This document shows positions 42,315 through 51,380 of a stretch of DNA of 64,000 nucleotides, in pieces. Both the position numbers and the translations under genes were made by a program. The notes beneath the pieces were generated by a model, which saw only the letters and a list, made by a program, of their open reading frames with translations, searched no databases and had not been told where the DNA came from. Positions within the stretch are counted from its first letter, which is position 1; each line of letters begins with the position of its first letter. The stretch is from Candidatus Nitrosopumilus sp. SW (lineage in GTDB: Archaea > Thermoproteota > Nitrososphaeria > Nitrososphaerales > Nitrosopumilaceae). The stretch covers positions 287,687 through 351,686 of the forward strand of contig NZ_CP035425.1 of the NCBI RefSeq assembly GCF_006740685.1, in the 5' to 3' direction.

Positions 42315-43019
42315 TTATGCTTCTTTTTCTGCTTGTTTGACAAATACATAATTCATTATCAAACCAGCAACAATGCCACCTAAAATTGGGGCAGCCCAAT
42401 ACAACCAATGGAATTCCCAGAATCCAGAAATAAGTGCAGGACCAAATGTTCTTGCAGGGTTTACTGATGCACCTGTAAGTGGAACACCAATCAAATGTAC
42501 AAGGAAAACCATTCCACCAATTGTAAATCCATGCCATCCAGGAGATGCTTTCTTGTGAACAGCACTCATGAAAATTACTGTAACTAAGAAGAATGTCAAT
42601 ACGGCTTCAACAGCAAATCCAGAACCAATACTGTTGTTTAACAGATCACTAGGTCCACCTTGAGTTGCAAAGTTTACTTTAGCACCAATTTCAGGTAATA
42701 TTGCTTTGAGTGTTGCTGCTGCTGCAACTGCACCAATTAATTGTGAAATAATATAACCCACCCCATCTGCAATTCCAATCTTTCTTGTAATCATCATAGG
42801 AATGGTAACTGCAGGATTTATGTGAGCACCAGATACATGACCAAATGCATAGATCATTAATGCAATGGCACCACCGTGTCCAAGAGAAATAAACAGAACA
42901 GACATGGTTGTTAGTTCTTCTCCAAATGATGCAATTGCCAAAATTACTGAAAGAGGACCGAAAAATACCAATCCATATGTTGCAATTGCTTCAGCAAGGT
43001 ATGCTCTTGGATTAACCAT
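42315..43019 (-). CDS. Aquaporin / glycerol-facilitator family channel
   Basis: The 234-residue channel has six membrane helices and both half-helix NPA motifs: GAHINPAVTIPM and GASVNPARTFGPAL. The Thr after NPA in the first loop and Arg after NPA in the second are the normal selectivity residues. It would pass water or small neutral solutes, and in archaea possibly ammonia or CO2. It is divergent from the peroxiredoxin gene. Confidence 0.95.
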   Translation of the reverse strand: MVNPRAYLAEAIATYGLVFFGPLSVILAIASFGEELTTMSVLFISLGHGGAIALMIYAFGHVSGAHINPAVTIPMMITRKIGIADGVGYIISQLIGAVAAAATLKAILPEIGAKVNFATQGGPSDLLNNSIGSGFAVEAVLTFFLVTVIFMSAVHKKASPGWHGFTIGGMVFLVHLIGVPLTGASVNPARTFGPALISGFWEFHWLYWAAPILGGIVAGLIMNYVFVKQAEKEA

Positions 43020-43121
43020 TAAGCAAAAGCCCCGTCAATTTCCATATAAAAGATTCGGAACAGACTATGATCAATTCAGATCAAAAAGTAATTAATTACA
43101 GGCACATGCAGTTCTCTACAT

Positions 43122-43586
43122 ATGATTTCAGAGGGGGATTCAGTTCCAAAATTTGAGATAGAGGATGCAAATGGTAACAAAATAAAATCTTCAGATTTCA
43201 AAGGAAAAAAACATGCTATCTATTTTTATCCAAAAGATTTCACTCCAGGATGTACAACAGAAGCAGATGAATTCTCTAAAGATTATAAGAAATTTCAAAA
43301 AGAAGAAATTGAAATTATAGGAATTAGTCCTGATGATGTAGAATCACACAAAAAATTCTGTGAAAAGATGAAAATCAAATACCCACTCTTAGCAGATGTA
43401 GACAAACAAGTCTCAAAAATGTTTGGAGTTTGGGGAAAGAAAAAATTCATGGGTAGAGAATACATGGGAGTTATGAGAAGTACTTTTCTCGTAAATGAAA
43501 AAGGAAAGATTTTCAAGATATATCCAAAGGTGAAACCTGCAGGACATTCAAAACAAGTGTTTGATGATTTTAAAAATTTAGAATAA
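43122..43586 (+). CDS. bcp: Peroxiredoxin, BCP/PrxQ type
   Basis: The 154-residue thiol peroxidase removes hydroperoxides. Its peroxidatic Cys lies in DFTPGCTTEADEF, the conserved Thr/Cys loop of the PrxQ subfamily. The second Cys expected five residues later in many members is not present; a Cys at KKFCEKMKIKYP downstream may resolve instead. The C terminus lacks the long arm of typical 2-Cys enzymes. It may protect against oxidants produced in ammonia oxidation. Confidence 0.93.
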   Translation: MISEGDSVPKFEIEDANGNKIKSSDFKGKKHAIYFYPKDFTPGCTTEADEFSKDYKKFQKEEIEIIGISPDDVESHKKFCEKMKIKYPLLADVDKQVSKMFGVWGKKKFMGREYMGVMRSTFLVNEKGKIFKIYPKVKPAGHSKQVFDDFKNLE

Positions 43587-43608
43587 AATAAAGTAAAAAG
43601 GTGAAAGG

Positions 43609-44517
43609 TCAGAAACCTTTTGGAAGTGTGCCCTTTGGTTTTGCAGGTTCGGGTTCCGGTGCAGGTTCAAAACCTTTTGGTAAGCTACCACGTGTTTGTT
43701 TAGCTCTTGCTTCAACTTCTGCTTGAAGTGCTTCTTGGTAAGCTTGTTCACGTTCTGCTTTTTCTTGTTCAATTCGTTGCAAGTAATCTTTTTCATATTC
43801 TTCTAGTTGTTCTTGTCTTGATTTGCCATCTCCACTAGTACTAGTTTGAGGTGCATCACCCATTCCTTTTGGAAGAGTATCAGAATGCTTCGGTGGTTCT
43901 GGTGTTGGTGCTTGTTGTGCTTGTGCTGCAACGCCTTCAACACTCATGTTTACTCCACTAAAGGCTCCAAAGGTTTTGTCAGCAGGATGATATGCCAATC
44001 TTGCTCTAGTTGCATAGTATTGGTTTGAACATGCTGTGTAACCAGTGACTGTAGCTTTTTGTTGATTCCAATCAGATGTTGGAACTTTACCAACAGGAGC
44101 AGTCAATCTAACAAAGTATCTGTTAGGAGCTGGAGAATAACCTGTTACTTTTGCTCTGTACTGATGGAAGTCAGACATTGGAGCATCATAGTATGCGGCC
44201 TCTAAAGCATCTTGTACTGTTGCTGGAGGTTGTGCTGTTGTTTCAGCTGGTTTTGGAGCTTCCTGAGGTTTAGGAGATTCTGCTGGTTTTTCACCCATAC
44301 CTTTTGGTAATGTTGGTTTTGGTTTGGCTGTTTCAGCAGGTTTAGACTCAGATGGTTTTGTCTCAGCTGGTTTCACTTCAGCTGGTTTTGTCTCAGCAGG
44401 TTTAGTTTCTGCTGGTTTGGCATCAATCTCAGACGATAATTTTGAGAGTTTTGCTTCGAGTTCTGCGATCTTGTTTTCAAGATCTTTTTTTGTACTTGCT
44501 TTTCGTTTTGCTGCCAT
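43609..44517 (-). CDS. Repetitive Pro/Lys/Glu-rich protein, longer paralogue
   Basis: The 302-residue cytoplasmic-type protein has an N-terminal coiled coil (about residues 1-35), a low-complexity KPAET segment, a compact domain of about 100 residues with two related halves (YRAKVTGYSPAPNRYFVRLT and KATVTGYTACSNQYYATRAR), and then a charged helical stretch absent from its sister gene. It ends in a LPKGF motif repeated elsewhere in the protein. It shares 509 bp with the gene at 44902-45585 with only two base differences. Function unknown. Confidence 0.75.
   Translation of the reverse strand: MAAKRKASTKKDLENKIAELEAKLSKLSSEIDAKPAETKPAETKPAEVKPAETKPSESKPAETAKPKPTLPKGMGEKPAESPKPQEAPKPAETTAQPPATVQDALEAAYYDAPMSDFHQYRAKVTGYSPAPNRYFVRLTAPVGKVPTSDWNQQKATVTGYTACSNQYYATRARLAYHPADKTFGAFSGVNMSVEGVAAQAQQAPTPEPPKHSDTLPKGMGDAPQTSTSGDGKSRQEQLEEYEKDYLQRIEQEKAEREQAYQEALQAEVEARAKQTRGSLPKGFEPAPEPEPAKPKGTLPKGF
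43895..44403 (-). repeat. Duplicated block, copy 1
   Basis: This 509-bp stretch is identical to 44939-45447 except for two single-base changes. Both changes are non-synonymous and fall in the low-complexity region (Ser to Ala); no synonymous difference exists, so the duplication or gene conversion is very recent. Confidence 0.95.
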
Positions 44518-44641
44518 TTCTTACAATAGATAGCGCATTGTTTATTTACATTTTGTTTAACAGTCAATCTTTGATGAAAAAAATTCGTAAAATCAATAGA
44601 TAATATGTAAAAATTATAATTCCAAATAAATCAATTTAGAC

Positions 44642-44833
44642 CTAATCAGGTTCCCAAAATTGCATCACATACATACAGTTGTTGCATCTCCAAATTCTAA
44701 CATGAGTTCCATTTTCAGTGTCGGCAACATATTGTCCGTTATCCAATTTAGATACTCTTGGAAGATAACTTAGTTCTTGATTTTCTAGCCATTCATTTTG
44801 TTGGCAATTAGGACATAGAATTTTTGGAGGCAT
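44642..44833 (-). CDS. Zinc-ribbon protein (63 aa)
   Basis: The 63-residue protein has CPNCQ (residues 7-11) and RCNNCMYV near the C terminus, a classic zinc ribbon with a 40-residue insert rich in polar residues. It is encoded between the two near-identical repetitive genes on the same strand. A zinc-dependent interaction role is likely; no specific family is recognised. Confidence 0.7.
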   Translation of the reverse strand: MPPKILCPNCQQNEWLENQELSYLPRVSKLDNGQYVADTENGTHVRIWRCNNCMYVMQFWEPD

Positions 44834-44901
44834 GTAAAGTGTAGAATATGATCAAAGAAAAATATTATTATTAAAAATAGAAAATAAAAGATGTTTTTGA
44901 A

Positions 44902-45585
44902 TTAGAATCCTTTTGGAAGTGTGCCCTTTGGTTTTGCAGGTTCTGGTGTTGGTGCTTGTTGTGCTTGTGCTGCAACGCCTTCAACACTCATGTTTACTCC
45001 ACTAAAGGCTCCAAAGGTTTTGTCAGCAGGATGATATGCCAATCTTGCTCTAGTTGCATAGTATTGGTTTGAACATGCTGTGTAACCAGTGACTGTAGCT
45101 TTTTGTTGATTCCAATCAGATGTTGGAACTTTACCAACAGGAGCAGTCAATCTAACAAAGTATCTGTTAGGAGCTGGAGAATAACCTGTTACTTTTGCTC
45201 TGTACTGATGGAAGTCAGACATTGGAGCATCATAGTATGCGGCCTCTAAAGCATCTTGTACTGTTGCTGGAGGTTGTGCTGTTGTTTCAGCTGGTTTTGG
45301 AGCTTCCTGAGGTTTAGGAGCTTCTGCTGGTTTTTCACCCATACCTTTTGGTAATGTTGGTTTTGGTTTGGCTGTTTCAGCAGGTTTAGACTCAGCTGGT
45401 TTTGTCTCAGCTGGTTTCACTTCAGCTGGTTTTGTCTCAGCAGGTTTCACTTCAGCTGGTTTTGTCTCAGCTGGTTTCACTTCAGCTGGTTTTGAAAGCT
45501 GAGATGAAAGTGAGTTTAGCTTTGCTTCTAATTCGGCAATCTTGTCTTCAAGATCTTTTTTAGTTTGCTTTTTAGCAGCTGCCAT
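44902..45585 (-). CDS. Repetitive Pro/Lys/Glu-rich protein, shorter paralogue
   Basis: This 227-residue protein shares the N-terminal coiled coil, an even longer VKPAETKPAE array and the same VTGY domain with its neighbour at 43609-44517, and the same closing KPKGTLPKGF. It lacks the charged helical insert. The genes flank a zinc-ribbon gene. Because the common part is almost base-identical, the two are a recent duplicate pair or are kept alike by gene conversion. Confidence 0.75.
   Translation of the reverse strand: MAAAKKQTKKDLEDKIAELEAKLNSLSSQLSKPAEVKPAETKPAEVKPAETKPAEVKPAETKPAESKPAETAKPKPTLPKGMGEKPAEAPKPQEAPKPAETTAQPPATVQDALEAAYYDAPMSDFHQYRAKVTGYSPAPNRYFVRLTAPVGKVPTSDWNQQKATVTGYTACSNQYYATRARLAYHPADKTFGAFSGVNMSVEGVAAQAQQAPTPEPAKPKGTLPKGF
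44939..45447 (-). repeat. Duplicated block, copy 2
   Basis: Partner of 43895-44403, offset by 1044 bp, with two differences in 509 bp. A shorter shared segment of about 34 bp also covers both genes' 3' ends (around 43618-43651 and 44909-44942), so the shorter gene may have arisen by deletion after duplication. Confidence 0.95.
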
Positions 45586-45681
45586 TAAACTGGATGGATA
45601 ATCCGGGGTTTATGAGCATTTGGGTTATTACCATACACAAGTTTGATCAAGTTTTATAAGCACAAATCACTAACAGATCCC

Positions 45682-46056
45682 ATGGATGACTTTGAGAAAG
45701 AATTTCCAGAATTTGACTGGAAAAACACACCTGCATACAAACATCCAGGCGGAAAAGATTGTCCATGCCCAAAACATGAATACATTCGAGAACAGATCAA
45801 TTTCACGAAGCAAGTTAATGAGAAGGGTAAAGAGCCTGCCAAAGTTACACTCAAGTTTTGCCCCGATCACTACAGAGTCTACATGGATGAAGTGATTCCA
45901 GCAATGCCATTAAAATACAAAATTCTCACAAAAATTGCACTAAAACTTGGTGCAATCCAAGTTGAGCAATTAAAGTACATGGAATCAGAATTATGTTTCT
46001 ACTGTAAATTTGGCTCTGGTGGACATGATAAAAAAACAGAACTTCCACCAATGTAA
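45682..46056 (+). CDS. Cys-containing small protein, unknown function (124 aa)
   Basis: From the ATG at 45682 (MDDFEKEFPEFDW) the protein has 124 residues; the frame reaches back to a TTG at 45643. It has a DCPCPKH segment near residue 25, KFCPDHYRVYMDEV in the middle and ELCFYCKFGSGGHD near the C terminus, so it carries five Cys and several His that could bind zinc or another metal. No membrane helix. Monocistronic. Confidence 0.65.
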   Translation: MDDFEKEFPEFDWKNTPAYKHPGGKDCPCPKHEYIREQINFTKQVNEKGKEPAKVTLKFCPDHYRVYMDEVIPAMPLKYKILTKIALKLGAIQVEQLKYMESELCFYCKFGSGGHDKKTELPPM

Positions 46057-46130
46057 ATTTAGATTTTTCAAGTGTGAACCCATCAAACAAATCTAGTTAA
46101 GCTTATACTTGAACCAGATTCAGAATTAAT

Positions 46131-47573
46131 GTGCCAATAGAAGATATTCATGAATTCATTTCAGAACTTGAAAAAAATGGAGAGTTAAAGAGAGTCAAAA
46201 CACAAGTAGACTCGAATTTAGAGATTGCAGAAATTATGAGAAGAGAGATGTATTCAGACGGACCTGCAATTCTTTTTGAGAATGTAAAAGATTACAACAT
46301 GCCAGTATTAGGAAATGCATTTGGTTCTATGAAAAGATTAGAGATAGGACTTGAGATGAAAGACTTTACTGAAATTGGACAACGTATTGCAGATATGACA
46401 AAGATGGATGTTCCATCAGGATTATTAAATAAAATAAAAAAACTTCCAGAACTCTCAAAGATGACAGCATCATTTCCAAAATCAGAAGTTAGTGGACCAG
46501 TTACTGAAATTACATCAACGGATGCATCATTTGATGATTTACCAATTTTAAAATCATGGCCAAATGATGCAGGGCGATTTATCACATTAGGTTTAGTTGC
46601 AACAAAACATCCAGAGACAGGGATTAGAAATCTGGGAGTATACAGAATGCAGATTGTAGATAAAACACATGCATTAATGCACTGGCAAAAACACAAGAGA
46701 GGAGCACATCACGGAGATATTTCAAAAGAAAAAGGAGAAAAAATCCCAACTGCAATAATTATTGGTGGAGAACCTGCAACAGTTTTTTCATCAATTGCTC
46801 CAGTTCCAGAAGGACTTGACAAATACTTGTTTGCAGGCATTACAAGAAAAGAAGGCATCAAGACTGTAAAATGTAAGACAATTGATTTGGATGTTCCAGC
46901 AAATGCAGAAATTGTTTTAGAAGGATATGTAGATCCAGCAGATATTAGAGATGAAGGTCCATTTGGAGATCATACAGGATACTATACTCCTGTTGAACCA
47001 TATCCAACTTTTACATTAACAGGAATAATGAGAAGAAAAAATCCAATTTACGTGACAACAGTAGTTGGAAAACCAATACTTGAGGATGCATATATTGGAA
47101 AAGTAATTGAGCGTTCATTTTTACCACTAATTCAGATGTTCCATCCAGAAGTAGTGGATTTCAGTATGCCAGCAGCTGGTTGGTTCCAAGGATTTGCAAT
47201 AATTTCAATTAAAAAGAGATACCCAGGTCAAGCAAAAAAAGTGATGATGGGATTATGGGGAATGGGACAGTTATCATTAACAAAAATGTTTGTGGTGGTA
47301 GATGAGGACATCAATGTTCATGATATCAATGATGTAATTTGGGCAATTACAACAAGAGCTGATGCAGCAAGAGATACTACAATAATCAATAATGTCCCAA
47401 CAGATACACTTGATCCAGCATCACCACTTGTTAATTTAGGTTCTAAGATGGGAATTGACGCAACACAGAAAACAAAAGAGGAAGGATACGAAAGAGAAAT
47501 TCAACAACAAGTAAAAGTGGATGAAGAAACAAAGAACTTAGTTGATTCGAAATGGTCTGACTATGGGCTATGA
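46131..47573 (+). CDS. ubiD: UbiD-family decarboxylase (menaquinone-pathway candidate)
   Basis: The 480-residue protein belongs to the prenylated-FMN-dependent UbiD decarboxylases. Blocks seen are ILFENVKDYNMPVLGNAFGS, MHWQKHKRGAHH, the catalytic EGPFGDHTGYYTP region (Glu-x-x-x-x-Asp with the active-site E/D), and the GKPILEDAYIGKVIERSF segment. It would need a UbiX partner (not in the window) for its cofactor. Next to mqnC, a role in late futalosine-type menaquinone synthesis (MqnL) is the likely assignment. Start is GTG. It overlaps mqnC tail-to-tail by 6 bp. Confidence 0.88.
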   Translation: MPIEDIHEFISELEKNGELKRVKTQVDSNLEIAEIMRREMYSDGPAILFENVKDYNMPVLGNAFGSMKRLEIGLEMKDFTEIGQRIADMTKMDVPSGLLNKIKKLPELSKMTASFPKSEVSGPVTEITSTDASFDDLPILKSWPNDAGRFITLGLVATKHPETGIRNLGVYRMQIVDKTHALMHWQKHKRGAHHGDISKEKGEKIPTAIIIGGEPATVFSSIAPVPEGLDKYLFAGITRKEGIKTVKCKTIDLDVPANAEIVLEGYVDPADIRDEGPFGDHTGYYTPVEPYPTFTLTGIMRRKNPIYVTTVVGKPILEDAYIGKVIERSFLPLIQMFHPEVVDFSMPAAGWFQGFAIISIKKRYPGQAKKVMMGLWGMGQLSLTKMFVVVDEDINVHDINDVIWAITTRADAARDTTIINNVPTDTLDPASPLVNLGSKMGIDATQKTKEEGYEREIQQQVKVDEETKNLVDSKWSDYGL

Positions 47574-48686
47574 TACAGATATAGGATTATAGAAATTATC
47601 TCTCTCTTCAACTGAGTAACCAATTTGATGAATTGCATCTACAATTATTTTATCAGTAAGTTCAGTTGAGCGTGCACCAGTGCAAGAAACCACTTCTTCT
47701 CCAATCAAAGTTCCACCAAAATCATCAGCGCCATACTGTAAAGCTAATTGTGCCATACCTATACCATTTGTCAACCATGAGGATTGAATATGAGGAATAA
47801 GTCCATCAAAGATCAATCTAGATATTGCAATCATTTTCAAAAGTTGAATTCCACCAGTACCATATTCAACTAAACCTTCTTCATGCATCAAAGTATTGTT
47901 TGGCTCAAAGTTCCATGGAATAAATGCCATAAATCCTTTAGTTTTTTCTTGTAATTTTACTAGTTTGTAAAAGTGTTCAACAATATCATTTTTGTTTTCC
48001 ACATGACCATACATCATCGTTGCAGAAGATGGGATTCCAAGAGAATGAGCTTCATCCATAATTCGAATCCAAGCATCACTGGAGATTTTCTTTGGACTAA
48101 TAATTTCCTTAACTGAATCAGTTAAAATTTCAGCTCCTGCACCAGGCATTGATTGTAAGCCAGCATCTTTGAGTCTTGATAAAATTTCTTTTGTGGAGGA
48201 TTTTTCAACTCTTGCAATCATATCTATTTCGGATGTAGATAATCCATGAACCCCAACTTTAGGGAATTTTTCTCTAATCATTCTAAAGGCATCTTCATAA
48301 TATTCAATTTTCAAATTTGGGTTATGGCCACCTTGAATCAAGACTTGACGGATCTTAAACATATCCCATGCAGCTTTGACTCGAGATTCAATTTGGTCCA
48401 GGGTTAACGTATAAGAATCATCAGCGCCAGGAGATCTGTAAAAGGCGCAAAACTTGCAATCAGTAATACAGACATTAGTATAATTCAAAATAATATTATT
48501 TACAAAAGATGCTTTTTTTCCAAATTGCTTTCGTGTCAAATGGCTAGATACTAGTCCCATCAGATGAACATCATCAGATTCCAATAACCTAATACAGTCT
48601 TCAGGTCCAGGCCTTTTTCCATTAAGAGAGTTTTCTAGAATATCTTTAATGTCACTTTTTTGGAGTTGTTCAGTTGTCTGACTCAA
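47568..48686 (-). CDS. mqnC: Cyclic dehypoxanthinyl futalosine synthase (MqnC)
   Basis: The 372-residue radical SAM enzyme closes the ring of dehypoxanthinyl futalosine in the alternative menaquinone pathway. The cluster motif is CITDCKFCAFYRSPG, followed by VLIQGGHNPNLKIEYYED, SMPGAGAEILTDSV, SATMMYGHVE and DDFGGTLIGEEVVSCTGA. It is a paralogue of CofH (15526-16785), sharing the GAGAEIL and DDFGGTL blocks; the ISPKK and GIPSSATMMYG sequence and the context argue for MqnC. Menaquinone is the expected respiratory quinone in this group. Confidence 0.9.
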   Translation of the reverse strand: MSQTTEQLQKSDIKDILENSLNGKRPGPEDCIRLLESDDVHLMGLVSSHLTRKQFGKKASFVNNIILNYTNVCITDCKFCAFYRSPGADDSYTLTLDQIESRVKAAWDMFKIRQVLIQGGHNPNLKIEYYEDAFRMIREKFPKVGVHGLSTSEIDMIARVEKSSTKEILSRLKDAGLQSMPGAGAEILTDSVKEIISPKKISSDAWIRIMDEAHSLGIPSSATMMYGHVENKNDIVEHFYKLVKLQEKTKGFMAFIPWNFEPNNTLMHEEGLVEYGTGGIQLLKMIAISRLIFDGLIPHIQSSWLTNGIGMAQLALQYGADDFGGTLIGEEVVSCTGARSTELTDKIIVDAIHQIGYSVEERDNFYNPISVS

Positions 48687-48733
48687 TTGCCTTTCATCCT
48701 TTGGAATTTCTATTTAATCCTTGATAGAAAAAG

Positions 48734-48771
48734 CAATTGAGAGTTTGTGCTCAAATCTTAATGAATTTGAG
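48734..48771 (+). promoter_or_regulatory. Half-site cluster upstream of the aro operon
   Basis: Three related half-sites, TTGAG (48737-48741), CTCAAAT (48750-48756) and ATTTGAG (48765-48771), lie upstream of a TATA-like TTATTTTTAA (48786-48795) and the aroA' ATG. The last two form a 7-bp inverted repeat with an 8-bp spacer. The first lies within a 13-mer shared with the aroE promoter. A regulator of aromatic biosynthesis is a plausible binder. Confidence 0.4.
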
Positions 48772-48821
48772 ATTAGGGGTTCACGTTATTTTTAAGTAGG
48801 GCACAAAAAGCAGATCCACTC

Positions 48822-49604
48822 ATGGTATCAGGTAACCAAATTAGACTTAATCGAATTCTTAGAAAGGGAAGAATGTTATGTATTCCAATGGATCATGGGA
48901 TTTCAAATGGTCCTATTGAGGGTCTTGAAGACCCAGCATCAACAATTTACAAATGTGAAGGTCACGGCCTTACAAGTGTAATAATTAACAAAGGAATTAT
49001 CAAATCATTACCAAAACCACCTAAAGTTGGAGTTTTAGTTCATTTTTCAAGTAGCACCGCATTGTCATTATCACCTAATCGAAAAATGCTTACAGGTACT
49101 GTAAAAGAAGCAGTTGCATTAGGAGCAGATGGAGTTTCATTACATATCAACATTGGAGGAAAAGAAGAACCAGAGATGTTAGAGCAGTTAGGATTAACTG
49201 CAGATCAATGTCATAGATGGGGAATGCCACTCTTAGCAATGATGTATCCAAGAGGAGAGAACGTCAAAGATCCACATGATCCGGAAATTGTTGCACATGT
49301 TGCAAGAATTGGAGCAGAATGCGGAGCAGATATTGTTAAGACATTATACACAGGAGATATTGATTCATTTTCAAAAGTCGTAAAGAGTACACCGGTTCCA
49401 ATTGTAATTGCAGGTGGGCCAAAAGCAAAAACAGATTTAGATATTCTTCAAATGACTGAAGATGCCATGACAGCAGGAGCAAAAGGTGTCACATATGGTA
49501 GAAACATCTTTGCACATAAAGCACCTGAAAAAATGGTAGAAGCATTAGCTGAAATAATTTTCAGAAAAGGCACAGCAAAGGAAGCAATGAAGAAAATTGA
49601 GTAA
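48822..49604 (+). CDS. aroA': 2-amino-3,7-dideoxy-D-threo-hept-6-ulosonate synthase (AroA')
   Basis: The 260-residue aldolase-type enzyme makes the C7 precursor of dehydroquinate in archaea that lack DAHP synthase. It is an FBA/DhnA-type barrel: [20 protein letters not shown] at the start, [19 protein letters not shown], the [11 protein letters not shown] strand with the Schiff-base Lys, and PIVIAGGPK. It is the first gene of the aro block. The next gene (aroB') starts inside its last 8 bp. Confidence 0.94.
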   Translation: MVSGNQIRLNRILRKGRMLCIPMDHGISNGPIEGLEDPASTIYKCEGHGLTSVIINKGIIKSLPKPPKVGVLVHFSSSTALSLSPNRKMLTGTVKEAVALGADGVSLHINIGGKEEPEMLEQLGLTADQCHRWGMPLLAMMYPRGENVKDPHDPEIVAHVARIGAECGADIVKTLYTGDIDSFSKVVKSTPVPIVIAGGPKAKTDLDILQMTEDAMTAGAKGVTYGRNIFAHKAPEKMVEALAEIIFRKGTAKEAMKKIE

Positions 49605-50658
49605 AAGTAGAGAATTAATTATTTCACCTAAAGGTTCACAGGCACAATTATCCAAGCTTTTGCCACAATTAGAAGAAGAAGGTATCAAAATGATATACCT
49701 TGATCCAAAAAAAATAGGTAAGAAAAAAACAAAATTGCAAACAGTCTATCCATCAAACAATGCCAATTATGTAATTCTTGAAAAAGAAAATGCAACAAAA
49801 CCAAAGGGCAAAAAAGTTGGAAGAAAATTCCAAGTATTATCAAATACAGATATTGAAGATATCTTAACTATTGCAAAAAAAGGATTAGATTTTGTAGTTG
49901 TTGAAGTTAAAGACTGGAAGATAATTCCATTAGAAAATATAATTGCAAAACTACACAAGATACATACCAAAATTTTTGCAATTGCAAGAACACCTGAAGA
50001 AGTTCGAAAAATGTTTTCAATCCTAGAAGTAGGAGTGGATGGGGTTATTTTCAGCACATCATCAATTAATGAAGTTAGAGAAGCAATGGTTTACTTGGGA
50101 ACTAGAAGTTTCGATATGAAACCTGCAAAAATTATCGATATTAAAGAAGTGGGAGATGGAGAAAGAGTCTGCGTAGATACTGCATCAATGCTTCACAAAG
50201 GAGAAGGAATGTTAATTGGAAGCAGATCAAACTTTTTGTTTTTAGTTCATAATGAATCAGTGGGTTCATCATTTACATCACCAAGACCATTTAGAGTAAA
50301 TGCAGGAGCAGTACATTGTTACACATTATCTCCAGATGGAACAACCAACTATTTGTCAGAAGTAGAAACAGGTTCAGAGGTATTAATTCTAAATTCCAAA
50401 GGAAAAGCAAGAAGAGCAACTGTAGGAAGATCAAAGATTGAAAGAAGACCAATGTTAATGATTAAAGCAAAAGCCGGAGGAGAAATCGGAGGAATAATTG
50501 CACAAGATGCAGAGACAATTCGTTTTGTGAAACCAAACGGACAACTAGTATCAGTTACACATCTCAAGAAAGGGGATACAGTAATGGTTCACTCAAAACC
50601 AGCAACGGGCAGACATTTTGGTATGGAAGTTTCAGATGAGTATATTCTAGAAAAATAA
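49597..50658 (+). CDS. aroB': 3-dehydroquinate synthase II (AroB')
   Basis: The 353-residue enzyme oxidatively deaminates and cyclises the AroA' product to 3-dehydroquinate. It matches the archaeal AroB' family, for example in GERVCVDTASMLHKGEGMLI, GSRSNFLFLVHNES, PRPFRVNAGAVHCYTLSPDG and GRHFGMEVSDEYILEK at the C terminus. Start is TTG at 49597, overlapping the aroA' end by 8 bp, so the two are translationally coupled as their sequential reactions suggest. Confidence 0.94.
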   Translation: MSKSRELIISPKGSQAQLSKLLPQLEEEGIKMIYLDPKKIGKKKTKLQTVYPSNNANYVILEKENATKPKGKKVGRKFQVLSNTDIEDILTIAKKGLDFVVVEVKDWKIIPLENIIAKLHKIHTKIFAIARTPEEVRKMFSILEVGVDGVIFSTSSINEVREAMVYLGTRSFDMKPAKIIDIKEVGDGERVCVDTASMLHKGEGMLIGSRSNFLFLVHNESVGSSFTSPRPFRVNAGAVHCYTLSPDGTTNYLSEVETGSEVLILNSKGKARRATVGRSKIERRPMLMIKAKAGGEIGGIIAQDAETIRFVKPNGQLVSVTHLKKGDTVMVHSKPATGRHFGMEVSDEYILEK

Positions 50659-50659
50659 A

Positions 50660-51331
50660 ATGAAATACAAAACTTGTGTATCCATTGCAGAAAAGACACC
50701 TAACAAAGTAAAACAGACATTAAAAATTGCTTTAAAGAAATCAGATTTTGTCGAGATAAGATTTGATTTTCTAAAAATCGAACAAATTCCAGAGACATTA
50801 GAACTAGTCAAAAAAGATTTGAAAAAATCGGTTTGCACATTAAGACCAAAAACAGAGGGAGGACAATTTCCAGGAAATGAGAAAGAGAGAATTGCAATAA
50901 TTAAATTGATTGCAGAATACAACCCATTCTTACTAGACGTGGAGTTTAACACCCTGAAAAAAAATGCATTATTAGCAAAGTACCTAAAATCAACAAAAAC
51001 AAAATTACTTGTGTCTTGGCATGATTTTAAAAAAACTCCAAGTTCTGTGGAATTAAAAAAGAAAATGAGTCAAATGAGTAAATTCTCAAACTTTGTGAAA
51101 ATTGTCAGCAGTGCAAAATCAACTGATGATTCAACAAGAATGCTCGAATTATACAGTAAAAGGGGGAAGAATAATCTAATTTCATTTGCCATGGGAGATC
51201 TTGGTAGAATTTCAAGAATTTTGTGCCTGTATTTAGGCAGTCCATACACTTACGTCTCCCTAGGAAAACCAGTTGCACCAGGTCAGTTCAGTGTTGATGA
51301 GGCAAATAAAATCATCAACTTAAAAAAATAA
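50660..51331 (+). CDS. aroD: 3-dehydroquinate dehydratase, type I (AroD)
   Basis: The 223-residue class I enzyme forms a Schiff base through Lys and dehydrates dehydroquinate. Seen are FVEIRFDFLKIEQIPETLE, TLRPKTEGGQFPG, LLVSWHDFKKTPS (active-site His), the FVKIVSSAKSTDDSTRML strand with the Schiff-base Lys, and the GQFSVDEANKII end. It follows aroB' by one base. Confidence 0.93.
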   Translation: MKYKTCVSIAEKTPNKVKQTLKIALKKSDFVEIRFDFLKIEQIPETLELVKKDLKKSVCTLRPKTEGGQFPGNEKERIAIIKLIAEYNPFLLDVEFNTLKKNALLAKYLKSTKTKLLVSWHDFKKTPSSVELKKKMSQMSKFSNFVKIVSSAKSTDDSTRMLELYSKRGKNNLISFAMGDLGRISRILCLYLGSPYTYVSLGKPVAPGQFSVDEANKIINLKK

Positions 51332-51340
51332 TCATCACAT

Positions 51341-51357
51341 CAATTGAGAGTTTAAAT
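51341..51357 (+). promoter_or_regulatory. Probable aroE promoter with shared 13-mer
   Basis: CAATTGAGAGTTT at 51341-51353 is identical to 48734-48746 in front of aroA'. It is fused to a TATA-like TTTAAAT (51351-51357) centred about 27 bp before the aroE ATG, which predicts a leaderless aroE mRNA separate from or additional to the upstream transcript. Confidence 0.45.
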
Positions 51358-51380
51358 CAATCATATTACGCGGAGATGTT

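Noticed and set aside
43068-43083. TGATC/GATCA repeat between aquaporin and peroxiredoxin genes.
   Set aside because: Only 5 bp per arm, which is expected often by chance in AT-rich sequence.
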